From NCBI RefSeq assembly GCF_020080835.1, contig NC_058161.1, forward strand, positions 18,961,603-19,025,602: a stretch of 64,000 bases of DNA, given 5' to 3'. Within the stretch, counting starts at the first letter, position 1; every line of letters starts with the position of its first letter. The notes beneath the pieces were generated by a model. The model was not told the DNA's origin. It searched no databases and was given only the letters and a program-made list of their open reading frames with translations. The position numbers were made by a program, and so were the translations under genes. Shown here piece by piece: positions 10,139-21,397 of the stretch. This stretch comes from Cotesia glomerata. Taxonomy: Eukaryota; Arthropoda; Insecta; Hymenoptera; Braconidae.

Positions 10139-10466
10139 GACGGGACGAAGCGTCATTGTGCGTCATTGTGTATTTCAATTTTTTCAAAGTCCTAGTAAAT
10201 AGATTTTACGAATTTCATTAAAAGTAAAATATTTTGCAACCACGCACACTAAATACGTTCCAAAATTTTTTTCTTAATTTTTAAATTTACAACAAAATTT
10301 TTTTTAATTTCCGAAAATCATATAAAATAATATCGGTTACTTGGATTTTTTAATTTTTCTATTTTATATCTTTTTGTAAGGAAAAAAAAAATTTTTTTTT
10401 TCTTAATAGTCTTATGAACGTGGACTTGGCGCGATTTTTTTACAGTGAAACTGTTTTTGTTCGGAT
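10139..10466 (+). repeat. Dispersed repeat family F, copy 2
   Basis: Contains ACGCACACTAAATACGTTCC, CTTATGAACGTGGACTTGG and ends CAGTGAAACTGTTTTTGTTC, all shared with copies 1 and 3. The tRNA-like sequence at 10472 follows at once. Confidence 0.6.
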
Positions 10467-10471
10467 AATTC

Positions 10472-10545
10472 TGTATCTTCCAGGAATCGAACCTGGTGTC
10501 CTCTCCGCCCCAAGTCCAAGGTTTATCCCCTCACGCTATCGGAGG
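10472..10545 (-). tRNA. tRNA-like sequence (pseudogene)
   Basis: On the minus strand the T arm CCAGG-TTCGATT-CCTGG is perfect and TAGC marks the D arm, but the acceptor halves (CCTCCGA, AAGATAC) do not pair and no good anticodon arm forms. TGACTGAA starts 27 nt upstream, and GGGTCTTAT lies further up, both as at 9252. Confidence 0.35.
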
Positions 10546-10687
10546 GAATGTCTAAAGTTTCTGTTCAGTCACATAATAAGACCCTCGATACAGTAGTTGG
10601 TCATCTTTCGGTGGTGGCGTCGCAAACTACTAGACTCTGTCTCTCTTTTATTAAAACATATAGTATGCGTCCTTATTCACTTGCTCT

Positions 10688-10839
10688 TACGGAAAAAAAA
10701 TTTACTAAATAACATCGTAATTTTCAATAATTCAAATTGTATTCTGTAGACGGCAGCATCGTAAAAATCGAGATACTGAAAGTCTAGTCGTGGATTACGA
10801 TGTTACTATAGTAATTTTTCGTAGGATTTTTTTTCCGTA
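10688..10839. mobile_element. Small MITE with TACGGAAAAAAAAT ends
   Basis: The ends TACGGAAAAAAAATTTACTA and TAGTAATTTTTC ... TTTTTTTTCCGTA are inverted; inner phrases ACATCGTAATTTTCA and TGGATTACGATGTTA also pair. About 152 bp and non-coding. Confidence 0.6.
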
Positions 10840-11563
10840 TATGAGGTAGTTATTCAAGCACAAAAATATTATTCTTTACTTGCTAAACGATCGAAGAAAA
10901 AATTTTAGTTATGTAAGAAAATCATTTTTTTCGAAAATTTTCGACAACGATTTCTCGTGAACAAATGAACCAATTTTAAAATAAAGTAATTTTAACATGA
11001 TAATTCATGTTATTTTTTTGCAAATTTAACATGATAATTTATTTATTCATCTGTCCAGTTTGCATTTTTATTTTTTACAGATATTTTACTATGGTTTTTG
11101 ATTTTTCTTTATCAATCATTTTAAGATTTTTTATCATTCATCTTTTTAAATTCAGACAAAGAAAAACGGATTCTGCCGCGTTATTCGTTTTCATGACTGG
11201 ACACAATCACTGGAGGCGCTAAAAATCGTGTGAACTCTTTTTTAACATAAGAGCCTCTATCTTACTATACTCTTTGCAAGACATTACCTGTATGAATTCG
11301 ATCTGACTAATTCGTTCATTTATCAATCCGTAAGGTACCGTATCCAAGTGGAAGATTTCCCAATATAATATCATTTAATAATTAAATAATAACTTGATGG
11401 CTTTTATTTATTAAAGTAAGTATAAATAAATTATATACTTCCATGACGAAAATATTATTCGAAAAAAAAGTGAAAAAAAAAAAAAAAATTAACGAAACTA
11501 ACCTTCAAAATAAACTAACTTCACTGCACCCATAATTATCCGCTAGAAAATATGGTAATTTTT
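10840..11563. other. Spacer without recognised gene
   Basis: AT-rich. A short palindrome TAACATGATAATTCATGTTA lies at about 10993-11012. A slightly GC-richer stretch near 11160-11230 has no convincing open frame. Nothing else seen. Confidence 0.4.
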
Positions 11564-11718
11564 AACTTCCCGCTAAGAAAATCGAAGATTTTCAAAAATC
11601 GGGAAGTTATTGTTTTCACCCCGTTTTGCAAAAATCGAGTTTTCATCAGATCTCGACGTTTGAAGGTCACAGGAAGCTTTTCTGACCATCCCCGCGAGGT
11701 TGTCACGGTGTCTGTATG

Positions 11719-11729
<11 letters not shown>

Positions 11730-11776
<47 letters not shown>
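11730..11776 (+). repeat. (TG)n microsatellite in element B copy 1
   Basis: Uninterrupted dinucleotide tract after a short (TA)n run. It corresponds in position to the tract in copy 2 that was invaded by the R1-type retrotransposon. Poly-His-Thr and poly-Val-Cys frames through it are artefacts. Confidence 0.95.
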
Positions 11777-11780
<4 letters not shown>

Positions 11781-11966
11781 TATGTGAACCGCTTATAACT
11801 TTTGAACGGCTCGACCGATTTCATCGTGGTTGGTGCCATTCGAAAGGGCTTGACCAAACTTAGATTTTGAAAACTATTTGGACCGATTCAGATCAATAGA
11901 TTTTGAGAAATCTTCAAAAAACTGAAAAAAAATTTTTTTTCAAATGTGGTTTTTTTGGAATAACTT

Positions 11967-12888
11967 TTAAGGAAGTCCTTTCGCTCCAGTTGAGTCATAA
12001 CAACTGTAGTAGTAAATTTTCAATAAATTAAAATACAAAACCCATAAAAATTCCTAAAATTAAAAAATAAATAGTATATGAGGCATTAATCGTTGAAATT
12101 TTGAAAATTAAAAAAAAAAAATACATAGTTAAATACAAAAATTAATTTGACTGTTGTAAATCAGCTGTTAGTAACCTGTCCGTGATTTGGCAACGCTTTA
12201 TTTCGGTTGTTTACATTTTTATTTGCACAACATAACCTTAACCGTGTTTAACTTTTTGCAGTCAGTGTAAATAAATTAATTAATTAAAAATATTTAGTCA
12301 TAAAACCATAACATTCTAATGTCTCATGGCAAGAATGCTAGTATTTTTTAATTATTGTTTTATTTTTCAATTATGAATTATGAAAATTTGTTAACAATAA
12401 ATTAACTAATAAGTATGCATGAAAAACATAAGCGCGTTAAAGTTTAGTTTGAATTTATTGAATGGTCTGAAGCTCGCGCGCTACGCAACGTTGCCAAATC
12501 TTTTGACTCCATTTTATTGTAGATAACTTGAGAATTTTTTGTGATTTTTAAATATTAATTTCTCAATAAATATCTCGGTAACTGATATATTTTATTGCAA
12601 AAAAAGAAACCTGAATATTTCGAAAATCTGATTTTTAGTTTTTTTTTACTTCATCTAATCCATGACTAATAGTATAATTCGAGAAATACTGCAAACGTCT
12701 GATTTTCTCGTAAGACTCTAAACAAATACTAACATTTAAAAATTTTATTTATTCAAAAATTTGTCCGGTAAAGTATAATTTAAACCTCACTATAAGATAA
12801 ATAAGGACCTTAACTATTAGAAAAAAATTAAATTTACTCATAATCTAATATTTTTTATTTTACATTGGCGGCGAAAGGACCTCCTTAA
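11967..12888. mobile_element. TTAA element, GGAAGTCCTTTCGC family, copy 1
   Basis: TTAA stands at 11967-11970 and 12885-12888; the ends GGAAGTCCTTTCGC and GCGAAAGGACCTCC are inverted. Length is 914 bp without TTAA. The host sequence reads GGAATAACTTTTAA before it and TTAAACGGCTTGATGG after it, while element B copy 2 reads ATAACTTTTAAACGGCTTTA uninterrupted, so the target duplication is exactly TTAA. No open frame is present. A second copy is at 50529-52875. Confidence 0.85.
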
Positions 12889-13582
12889 ACGGCTTGATGG
12901 TTCAATTCCAAAAACTAATCAGCTCTTAACCTCAAAAAACCACGTCGATCGCCACCAGTCCGGTCAAAATCAGTTGATTCGTTCGAGAGATATCGTGAAC
13001 GAAAGAAAACCAAAAAAAGTGTTTTTTCGGAATAACTCCGAAATTCCTAGCGCGATCAATTCAAAATTTAAGATTCATTGTGAGGCTTGAAAAACTGCGT
13101 CGAATGCTGCCAACTGCGTGAAAATCGGTTTATTCATTCAAAAGTTATTGCGGTTTAAAAATTCAAAAAATAGTGTCTTATCAAATCTCTATCAGACTTT
13201 TGAGCTTGAAGAGCTCAAAAGCATAGGAAAGCAATCTCTTTGGGCTCGGAGAGCTCAAAATAACTCATAAATTGTATTTTTGAGCTCGAAGAGCTCAAAA
13301 ACGTCATTGGTGCAATTTTAAGCGCCTAAGTATGGAATTAGCGGGAAGTTGCAGGGATGGCCTTCAGGGTCAACCGTTTTTCTAATTTTTTTATGCTATT
13401 TTCTTAAGTTTAGTTTTTGGGTGTAAGTAGGGAAATAGTTACCATCATTTAATATGATCGCAGGATGTTTTTAAATAAGATTAAGATCTTATCTGTGAAA
13501 TATAATTAAATTAAAATCTCATAAAAACTTAATTTTCCAGATAGAATACAGCAGTATATCCGTGCTTAAGTATGCAATAAAG

Positions 13583-13773
13583 TAAAAGACCCCATTAGTG
13601 GCACTTTTTCTTTCAATGAAAAAATGTTGTACTTAAAATAAAAATTAAAAATTTTTTTGATCTAAAGGTCTTAAAGATTAGAAATAATATATTCATAATT
13701 TCACTATTTTAATAAGTGCCAAAATCAAAGAAAGTGTCAGTAATAGGGTTCCCGCTACTAATGGGGTCTTTTA
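13583..13773. mobile_element. 191-bp MITE with TAAAAGACCCCATTAGTGG ends
   Basis: The ends TAAAAGACCCCATTAGTGG and CTACTAATGGGGTCTTTTA are inverted; inner GCACTTTTTCTTT pairs with AAAGAAAGTG. Non-coding. The outer TA may be the target duplication. Confidence 0.75.
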
Positions 13774-13926
13774 CCCTATATATTTTATTGATCATTTTTT
13801 TTTCTTCAATAGTTTGTAACTCAGTTTTTATCATCACAAGTTGTAAACTCAAGTTAGTAAACTCAAGAAATCATAACCTAAAAACTGGGACTCGCAAACC
13901 GATCATACTTAAACACATTACTCTGA

Positions 13927-14014
13927 ATAAAAAAAAGTATTGAAAAGTATTGGATTGACTAGAAAACCAATACTTTTCAAAACTTTTTTCTTTGTCTCAA
14001 TACGTTTTTTTAAT
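13927..14014. repeat. Palindrome P, shortened copy
   Basis: AAAAGTATTGAAAAGTATTGG ... CCAATACTTTTCAAAACTTTTTTC with centre GATTGACTAGAAAACC. The same palindrome in a fuller, inverted-centre version is at 26727-26832. One arm has lost the GAGACAAAGG segment that the other arm keeps (CTTTGTCTC). Confidence 0.6.
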
Positions 14015-14648
14015 CCGGCCGGGTAAGAATCCCCACTTATTTATGCTTCCACTTTGATAATTTTACTAACATTACAACAAATGTGACTCATCAAGCAAAA
14101 GACCAGCGTCGATGTGTAACACTTCCAGTTCGCCATACGATAACAAACAATCTCGGTAACAATCCAAGTTGAGTTAAAGCATAACTCATATTAAAGTGGT
14201 AAAAATTTTTAAAACTTATTTGTTTAAACTATTCAACTATAATGAGGTAGCTAATTCAATTGAAATAATTCAATTATTTTTTATAACGTAATTTTGTTCT
14301 TAATTTATTTTTTAATTTTATAGTTGAAAGAAATTTGAAAATTTATCATTATTTCCATATATATTTTAAATAAAAAAAAATTATAACTTTCGATTATTAT
14401 AGATTTATATTATCTTTTTAACTTCCTGCGATAAAGATTTTCGAGTTTTTATCAGATCTCCATCGAGTTTTGCGAGTTTTATTATCAAATAATAAAATCT
14501 CATTGTTGATCCAAACAATTTCATGATTCATAATCTACATATAATTTAATATTGTAAAATTTTCAACAAAACTTATTACAACAACAAAATTGTATTGTAA
14601 TTACAGTTATATAAGTGATATCTATTTATTTTTTATAGAATTGCGGTT
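14015..14648 (+). other. Upstream region of the SMYD4-like gene
   Basis: TTTTTTATAG at 14629-14638 is a good splice acceptor 10 bases before the ATG, so a non-coding 5' exon probably lies further up, perhaps in the less AT-rich stretch around 14020-14180. No TATA box or clear initiator could be fixed. Confidence 0.35.
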
Positions 14649-16857
14649 ATGGGAGATCACTTGGTTCAAAAAATTATATCAATGATGAATAATAAACCAA
14701 AAGAAGAGACTAACTGGGAGAAGTTATTTGAAGAAAATCTTCAGCAAATGATTGATAATAGGAGGATTCCTGTAAAATATGAATCAAAAGATGAAGAAAT
14801 TGCAATCAAGAAAATAAATGTTGGAAATAAAATGATTTCGATTGCACCACTGAACGAAGTGATCAAAATTTATAATGAAGCAATAGCCTATGCACTACCT
14901 GGCTCAGAAGTATTAGCTCGTGTATTTGCTAATAGATCAGCAGTTTTAACAAACGGTGCAATGTATGAAGATTCATTGAAAGATATTGAGAGAACGTTAA
15001 AAATTGGGTATCCAGATAATTTGAAGGCTAAGTTATACGCACGGAAAGCCAAAAATTTATTGGCTTTGAACCAAAAAATGTGCCCTGAAGTTGAAGAAGC
15101 GATAGCTCAAGCTAACATGTGGATTGAAAAAATGGATGATAGTAATAAAAAAAAAGTTTTAAGCAGTCTAGATCAACTACAGACACAATCGCTCAAGAAA
15201 CCGGTAAAAAAATGGGATGACATCTTATTCATGCCTAAAATTACTAGTGAAAATCCAAAAATTTTAAGAGCGTCCCACGCTATCGACATACAGCAATCTG
15301 AAAAATTTGGCCGTCAAATTGTGGCCACGAAAGATATTAAAGCGGGAGAAGCTGTTATGATACACAAAGCTTATTCAACAACACTATTGACAGAACATTG
15401 GCACACCTTTTGCTGGAACTGCGTTAAGTTTACCTTTAGTTGTGTTCCATGCAACCAATGCACAAACTTCGTCTACTGCAATGAAAACTGTCGTGATGAA
15501 GCTTGGAAAGACCACCATGACATCGAATGCCAAGTTATACATAGTCTTGTGGCTTATGATAAAATAAACATAGAAATGAACCTTGTAAGTCTGCGACTAT
15601 TGATAAGAGCTCTTAAAGAGTATGGAAATGTAGAAGCTTTATATAAAAAAGTCCAAGATCTTGAACAGATAGAAGGTAAATTTCATTTAGTACGTATACA
15701 TAAAACTAATTATTCGTTTTTATGTTTATTATTTTTTTTTTCTTAGACACAATTGATAAAAGCCTAACTGAAGGAATATTTGATGATAGCAAGTATGCTA
15801 GTATATACGCATTGTTACGAAAAGATATAAACTCAATGGAATCAGAACTTTTTACCAGAAAATCTATTGAAACACTCTATATGTTAGCGGCGACAACGGA
15901 AATATTTGGTAAAAAAATTAATAAGATGAGCGAGTTAAAAAACATGAAATATGCTATTTTTATTGCCAAATTACTTATTCAACATATAGCAATCGCTCGC
16001 ACTAATTCTATTAAGGTATAATTTATTTATTTATTAAAACTTGACAGATTTATAAATAGAGATGTTTTATAAAATTTTTTTTTGTTTGTTATTTTACACT
16101 AGCTATTGCAAACTTTGTCAATTTTCTGATAATGGAAGAAATAATTATAGATTTAATTTTATTGGAAATTATTTCAGATGATGCCAAATGACAACAAAGG
16201 TAATGTGATAAGATCCTGCGGAGTTTTATTGTCACTTTTAAGTTTGTTCAATCATAGTTGTGATTGCAATGCTTATCAATATGCTTCTGGAAATATCAGT
16301 GCTGTTGTTACTCTTCAACCAATAAAAAAGGGGGAGCAAATATGCATTAGTTATGGAATGTATTACCGTGACGCGCCAACTGAAGTTAGGCGACAATCCC
16401 TGAAGTTAAAACATGACTTCTGGTGTGAATGCATGCCTTGTAATAAAAATTGGAATCCGAATTATAAGCAACCGTCTTGTATGGTAAATTTTAAACTAAT
16501 ATATTATCTTTAAAACTTTAAAATATTGACCTAGAGAAATCTAGGACCTTTAAAGAAAAAAAGGTTCTACTGAAAATGTAAAAAACGTGAATTTATATTT
16601 GACAGATGCAAAATGGAGCCCGTAAAAATATGCATAAACTACTTCAGATGATACAGAAGTATGACAAGTTTCCACCGATCGTAAAATCTTATCAGATATC
16701 TACAAGGGACAAATCTCCAACTGATATTTTGAGAACAATTACTGAAATTACAGATTTACTCAATAGTTACGGTAAATACGTCAATTATCCATGTGCTGAA
16801 ATCGAACACGCAAAGAATTTATTGCTGAATATTTTGCATTGGGTCGGTGGGTATTAA
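14649..16857 (+). CDS. SMYD4-like TPR/MYND/SET protein, 4 coding exons, 617 aa
   Basis: Putative lysine methyltransferase of the SMYD4 class. Coding exons: 14649-15675, 15747-16015, 16178-16483, 16606-16857, all with GT/AG junctions and matching phase. The N-terminal part (about 60-160) is helical with TPR character (VFANRSAVL, AKLYARKAKNLLAL). The first SET segment begins at GRQIVATKDIKAGEAV. The MYND zinc finger spans C255 to C294 (CWNC, CVPC, CNQC, CNENC, H, C). The SET core carries NHSC at 457-460 and ISYG at 489-492, followed by post-SET cysteines C515, C517 and C520. In the NHSC motif the next residues are DCN where the family usually has DPN. Length is somewhat short for SMYD4. SMYD4-like genes are often multi-copy in insects, so the exact orthologue is not assigned. 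The start is the first in-frame ATG after the acceptor at 14638. Confidence 0.9.
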
Positions 16858-17214
16858 TTAAGTTGTTTAATCGTTTTAAATTTCATTCAAAAGTATTTTT
16901 TCATTTTCATTGAATATGTCATTAAATAATAATTATTAACAAAAAATATACAAACATTCAACTTCATTTACAATACTTGAATTTGCAAATTGAAAATTAC
17001 TAATCTGTAGTGTTTGAATAATTAAATTTTTATTATGTTCTTAATAGTCCTTCTATTTGCATAGATTACTATTATATATATTACAAAGTTACAGTTTTTA
17101 CTTATTTTTCATATATTAGCAACATGAAAATAATTAGAATTTTAATTTTACAATTGTGAAAAATAAACATTTTATCTGCACGTAAATTTTGATTTTATTT
17201 TAAATATCTATATC
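16858..17214 (+). other. 3' flank of the SMYD4-like gene
   Basis: AT-rich. A canonical AATAAA at 17162-17167 would give a 3' UTR of about 300 bases; earlier ATTAAA variants are possible. No other feature seen. Confidence 0.35.
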
Positions 17215-18745
17215 TCAGCCGCATTTAATGCCATCATATTGGTCTACAGTAGGATTTTAAGATTTCTCAAAATTTACCGGTCCGAATCGATTGAAATAGT
17301 AAAATAGTATTGAAAATCTAAGTTTTGTGAAGTTTTTGAACTTTCAAAATATTTGACTTATCAACTTCAGAATTCAGAAAAAATTTTTTTTAACTTCAAA
17401 AACTGCGTCGAATGACGGCAAGTAAGTCAAAATCGAACGAGACATTCAAAAGTTATGGCCATTTAAAAATTTCTAAATAATTGTTTTTTTTTTTTTTATA
17501 TAACTTTTAAGGTAGTACCCTCGCGACTTCCGTCGTCAAAAGTTTGTGCTAGAGTGTATGGTACATATACTTTAAAGTAATTATTGACAAGCCTAAAACT
17601 TTTTGCTGTTTATGTACTTATTTTAGCCAATCACAAACGAGAAACTGATCGTTTGAAAAGTCTGGCAACACTGCGTGAGCGTTAAGATATTTTATAGTGG
17701 TTATACTGTAGTGTTTTGGACTAACTGTAGATTAACCTCTGTTTTGACACATGCGTTTATTTATTTATTTACATACATTTATTCGGAAATATAATTACAA
17801 TGTCTGAAAAATTGACTTATAAAGGACGATTCATAAAAAAAAGTCCTTGAAAAACGACAGAAATCACTAGCAAATATGCAAATAAGAAATAGAAAAAAAA
17901 ATAATTGACAATATTGTTTTCTTTTTTCACAAAAATCAGTAATTGAATTTTTTATGTTGATGTATTTACGGATTTTAAATTTTAGTATTTTTTTTTATTA
18001 TTTCATCTGACTATTATTTTTATAACTTATGAAAGATTAATATATATTATTATATTCAGCTTATTAACTTTTTGAATTTTTATAAATATAGAAAAATACT
18101 TATTTTCATAAAATAATCATTGTTACTTTTTTTTTTAAATAAATAAAATTAATAACTATAATGTTACACTTAAAGTAAATTAAACTTTTCAAATTTTTCA
18201 GCGCATGCGCGTCTCATATTTTTTTCGCGGCTCACAAAACTTGCGTTGTTGCCACATTTTTATTAACGTATCCCCTCCTCGGCTAAAGTCTGGTAAATTT
18301 TTCATTACTTATTAATAAATATCTCTGAAACTGTGTGGTAATTATCAATGAAATTATTTTTAAAAAATTGTTTAGTTGTTAGTTAACGTTACTCTAGTTT
18401 TTCAAAAGAATCCTAAGAAAAGTTTCTGAGATATAAAAATGTTTGTAGGTAAACTTTTCGATATCCCGTATACCGCAATGTAAAAGAGCGTTCAAAACTC
18501 AAACTTTGAAATTAAATATCTCTGAAACTAAATGGTCAAAAATTTTCAAATTGCGCCAACCGACGCAGAATTATATGAATATTAATCTGCCGAAGTTAAA
18601 AAAAAATCCTAAGAAAACGACTCTGGCGAGGGTACTACCTTAAACTCAACCAATAGAAAGTTTTTCAAGCGTTTCAAGCTCAAAAAAAAGCGAGAAGTCC
18701 TAGGGATGGCCTGCCGGTCAACCGTTTTTCAGATTTTTTAGAAAT
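17215..18745. mobile_element. Diverged element of family B, copy 3
   Basis: Shares with family B the phrases AAAACTGCGTCGAATG, TCAAAAGTTATGGC (B: TTATTGC), TATAACTTTTAA and the end AGGGATGGCC...GGTCAACCGTTTTTC. The left terminus is not clear. It is interrupted at TTAA by the next element. Confidence 0.5.
17507..18643. mobile_element. TTAA element, GGTAGTACCCTCGC family
   Basis: TTAA at 17507-17510 and 18640-18643; the ends GGTAGTACCCTCGC and GCGAGGGTACTACC are perfectly inverted. 1129 bp without TTAA, no long frame. The inside contains CAGCGCATGCGCGTC near 18200. It inserted in TATAACTTTTAA, the same context as the element at 11967. Confidence 0.8.
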
Positions 18746-19287
18746 TGTTCATGAATAGTGAATGTAAATGATAAAATTATAAAAATTTACCTTGATCACC
18801 ATGTCAAAATTTTTCTTCAATTGTTTTCAAAATTTTTATAATTTTTAAAAACTGAAAACAGTGTCATGGATCAACTTTCAATTTCACAGATTTTTTATAC
18901 ATTACTCTTTTTGATTTTTTATAACATGTAAAAAATATTTTCTTTAACAAGTATGCAGTGATATTAATAAAAAAATTTTTAAGCCTTCTAGCTTAACTAA
19001 AAAAAAAGTCCGTAAGCCGCGTTTTATAAAAAATTTTATGAAAATTTTTTTTCTCACTATTTTTATAATTACACGATAAAAATAATTCACAAAAATTTTT
19101 ACCAAAAGGTCATAATTTTTTTTTTTATCCGTAAAACGTTCACAATACCATCAAAAAAGCCTCCCTTTGTAGCGAACTCTACGCACTCCTACCGTATACA
19201 TATATTGTTGAGCAGTCTTCGTGAACACTAATATTTGATTCCGTCAATCACTGAACAAAACTACATGTAAACTGTATGGCACCGCAT
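18746..19287. other. Spacer
   Basis: AT-rich, non-repetitive in this window. The end near 19150-19280 is less AT-rich and could be the promoter and 5' UTR of the signal-peptide-like exon that follows (GAGCAGTCTTCGTG near 19210 resembles an initiator). Confidence 0.3.
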
Positions 19288-19365
19288 ATGTGTAAAATTA
19301 TCTATTCCATATTCTGTTTGATTTTAACGCTATTATACGTGTTCTCAGAAACACATAATTCGAAG
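19288..19365 (+). CDS. Possible first exon of a secreted-protein gene
   Basis: ATG at 19288 opens 26 codons: a short basic start (MCK), a hydrophobic run (IIYSIFCLILTLLYVF) and a polar end (SETHNSK). It meets a good splice donor (AAG then GTAAAT) exactly after codon 26. That is the layout of a signal-peptide exon. No matching downstream exon was found before 27 kb, and a foldback element starts at 19702, so the gene may be dead or the exon spurious. Confidence 0.3.
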
Positions 19366-19701
19366 GTAAATATTTACAATCTCATAAATAGAAACAAATA
19401 AACATACTATTTGAAATTTGATCATTTTTTGTCAGAAAATCAAATTTTATATTGTTTACTGCCCTTTCAATATTTTTATTTTTATCTACTTTGACTCCAT
19501 ATGAGACTATGTTATACAATTTTTTTAAAAATGTGAGTGAAAAGGGAAAATGAGTGATAGATTATAAAAAAAATGCGGTATTTCACAGGACACACTCATC
19601 AGTCAATTTACTATAAAAAAAAAAGTTTTAGATGCTGTATTTTTGTTATTTTAACTTTAGATGACACTGGGTCATTTTTATGATTTATTTTAACTTTCAA
19701 A

Positions 19702-20456
19702 GTTTTTTACACGCTTTATATTAGCTTCACTTGTATGTCAGTTTGTTTGTCAGTTTGTCAGTATGTCAGTAATCTCCGTGGGTAATCTGCGCGCCTGCGG
19801 CCTTCCTTGGTTCTGGTAGCCGTTTCTCAGGCTCGCTCTCCGAAATCGAACTCTGATTCCCCGTATTTATAATATTTATAAATAATTATTTTTTATTAGC
19901 TTCACTTGTATGTCAGTATGTCAGTATATCAGTATGTAACTCTCCGTGGGTAATTTGCGCGCCTGAATATTTTTGATAATCAACAAATAATAGTTTAAAA
20001 AAACTAAAAAATCACGCTTTTATAAATAAACCAAACTAAAAAGTAAAAAATAAATAATAGTTTAAAAAAACTAAAACACGCTTTTTATAGAAAACCAAAC
20101 TAAAAATAGAAAATAAATTTAAATTAAGAATAGTGTTAAAATTTCAATAAATATAAATTAATAATAGTGTAAATAAAAATGTATTTTATTTTAAAAAAGC
20201 GTGGGTGCTTTTTAAGATATTATCAAAATGATAATCACTCTACTCATATCTGTCAATAAAATATTTATAACTATTGACACCATGCACCTCACGCTTTTTT
20301 AAGATAAAATACATTTTTTTTATTTACACTATTATTAATTTATATTTATTGAAATTTTTAACACTATTCTTAATTTAAATTTATTTTCTATTTTTTAGTT
20401 TGGTTTTCTATAAAAAGCGTGTTTTTAGTTTTTTTAAACTATTATTTTTATTTTTG
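19702..20456 (+). mobile_element. Foldback element family D, copy 2
   Basis: Same start as copy 1 (TTTTTTACACGCTTTATATT) and same inverted arms: AACCAAACTAAAAATAG ... CTATTTTTTAGTTTGG, TAAAACACGCTTTTTATAG ... CTATAAAAAGCGTGTTTTTA. The arms meet around GCGTGGGTGCTTTTTAAG (20200) and CACCTCACGCTTTTTTAA. An internal part of the 5' block is duplicated (19890-19970). Confidence 0.7.
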
Positions 20457-21174
20457 TTATGATTGATACAAAATAAGGAAAAAAACTAAACTACCCTTCA
20501 ACATTTGAAAACTGAGGGAACGATCGACTGGACACAACCCAGTGTATAAAAACTAATGTTTTGAAGTATAAATTTCATAAATTTGGAAATACTATAATAA
20601 AATGAATTAATCCTATCAATTGACTACTTTCACATTTTTATAAATGATTTTTTAATAGTTTTGGTAAGGTCTATTAATTCTTACCACAAATATGTATAAA
20701 TGCGATACTCTATTGTCAGATTTATATTTTCACAAAAAAGGAAAAAGATTCCGATGAAATACAAAATTTTCTTTCATTGTGAATTAATGATACTCGATTT
20801 CAGCGATGAGACGTTTCGGTTGACTTTTGAACTTTTTCATTTAAAATATTTTGCGAGAAAAGTCAACGCTTACAAAAAAAAAAAATGAAAGTATTTTTAT
20901 GATGTATTGAAAAACCATCAATCATAATTTCCATCTTTTCTGATAAAATATTTGAATTAAATTTTAAAAAGTACAAGAAAAAAAATTTAACACTTTTTAG
21001 AAAATATTGAAAAATGTATTTAATGATCATTGAAAGCACTTATTGACATGGGAAAGAGCGTGATGTCTTTTATAAAATCGAACTCAGAAAATCACAACGG
21101 ATATATAAAAATGTTTGTCCAAATAAGTATAATTTTTTAAAATATTTGAATTCATTGTTGGAAAAGTATTACTG
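20457..21174. other. Spacer
   Basis: No repeat shared with the rest of the window was recognised. A 62-codon open frame at 20700 has AT-driven composition (ends in poly-Lys) and is not believed. Confidence 0.4.
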
Positions 21175-21397
21175 CACTGATAGAAAGATTAGCTTCACTC
21201 AAAAGAAAAAATTTTATGATAAGGAGAACAATAAATTTCTTTAGTTAAGAAAAAAAAATCTTTAGGATAAAATTCCTCGATTTTAAAAAAATTTCTTGGC
21301 TCAAGAGTTTTTTCTCTTGTCCTAAGAAATTTATTGTTGTCCTTGTAGTAGTTTTGGTTCAAGAATTTTAGTCTTGAATCAAGCTAAGGATACACTG
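21175..21397. mobile_element. Element C-like MITE remnant
   Basis: Starts CACTGATAGAAAGATTAGC, has inverted blocks (ACAATAAATTTCTTTAG/CCTAAGAAATTTATTGT) and ends AAGCTAAGGATACACTG. About 220 bp. Confidence 0.5.

Larger units (their letters stand above)
11564..13350. mobile_element. DNA element family B, copy 1 (AACTTCCCGCTAA ends)
   Basis: The ends AACTTCCCGCTAA and TTAGCGGGAAGTT are inverted. The interior carries a (TG)n tract, then GTGAACCGCTTATAACTTTT, TCATCGTGGTTGGTG, TTCGAAAGGGCTTGACC and several GAGCTCAAAA/GAAGAGCTC phrases. No transposase is visible. It is interrupted at a TTAA by the element at 11967-12888; copy 2 (56803-59324) is uninterrupted at that position and serves as the empty site. 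Confidence 0.75.

Noticed and set aside
11552..11863. Open frames with poly-Cys-Val or poly-His-Thr
   Set aside because: They are translations of the (TG)n tract in element B, not proteins.
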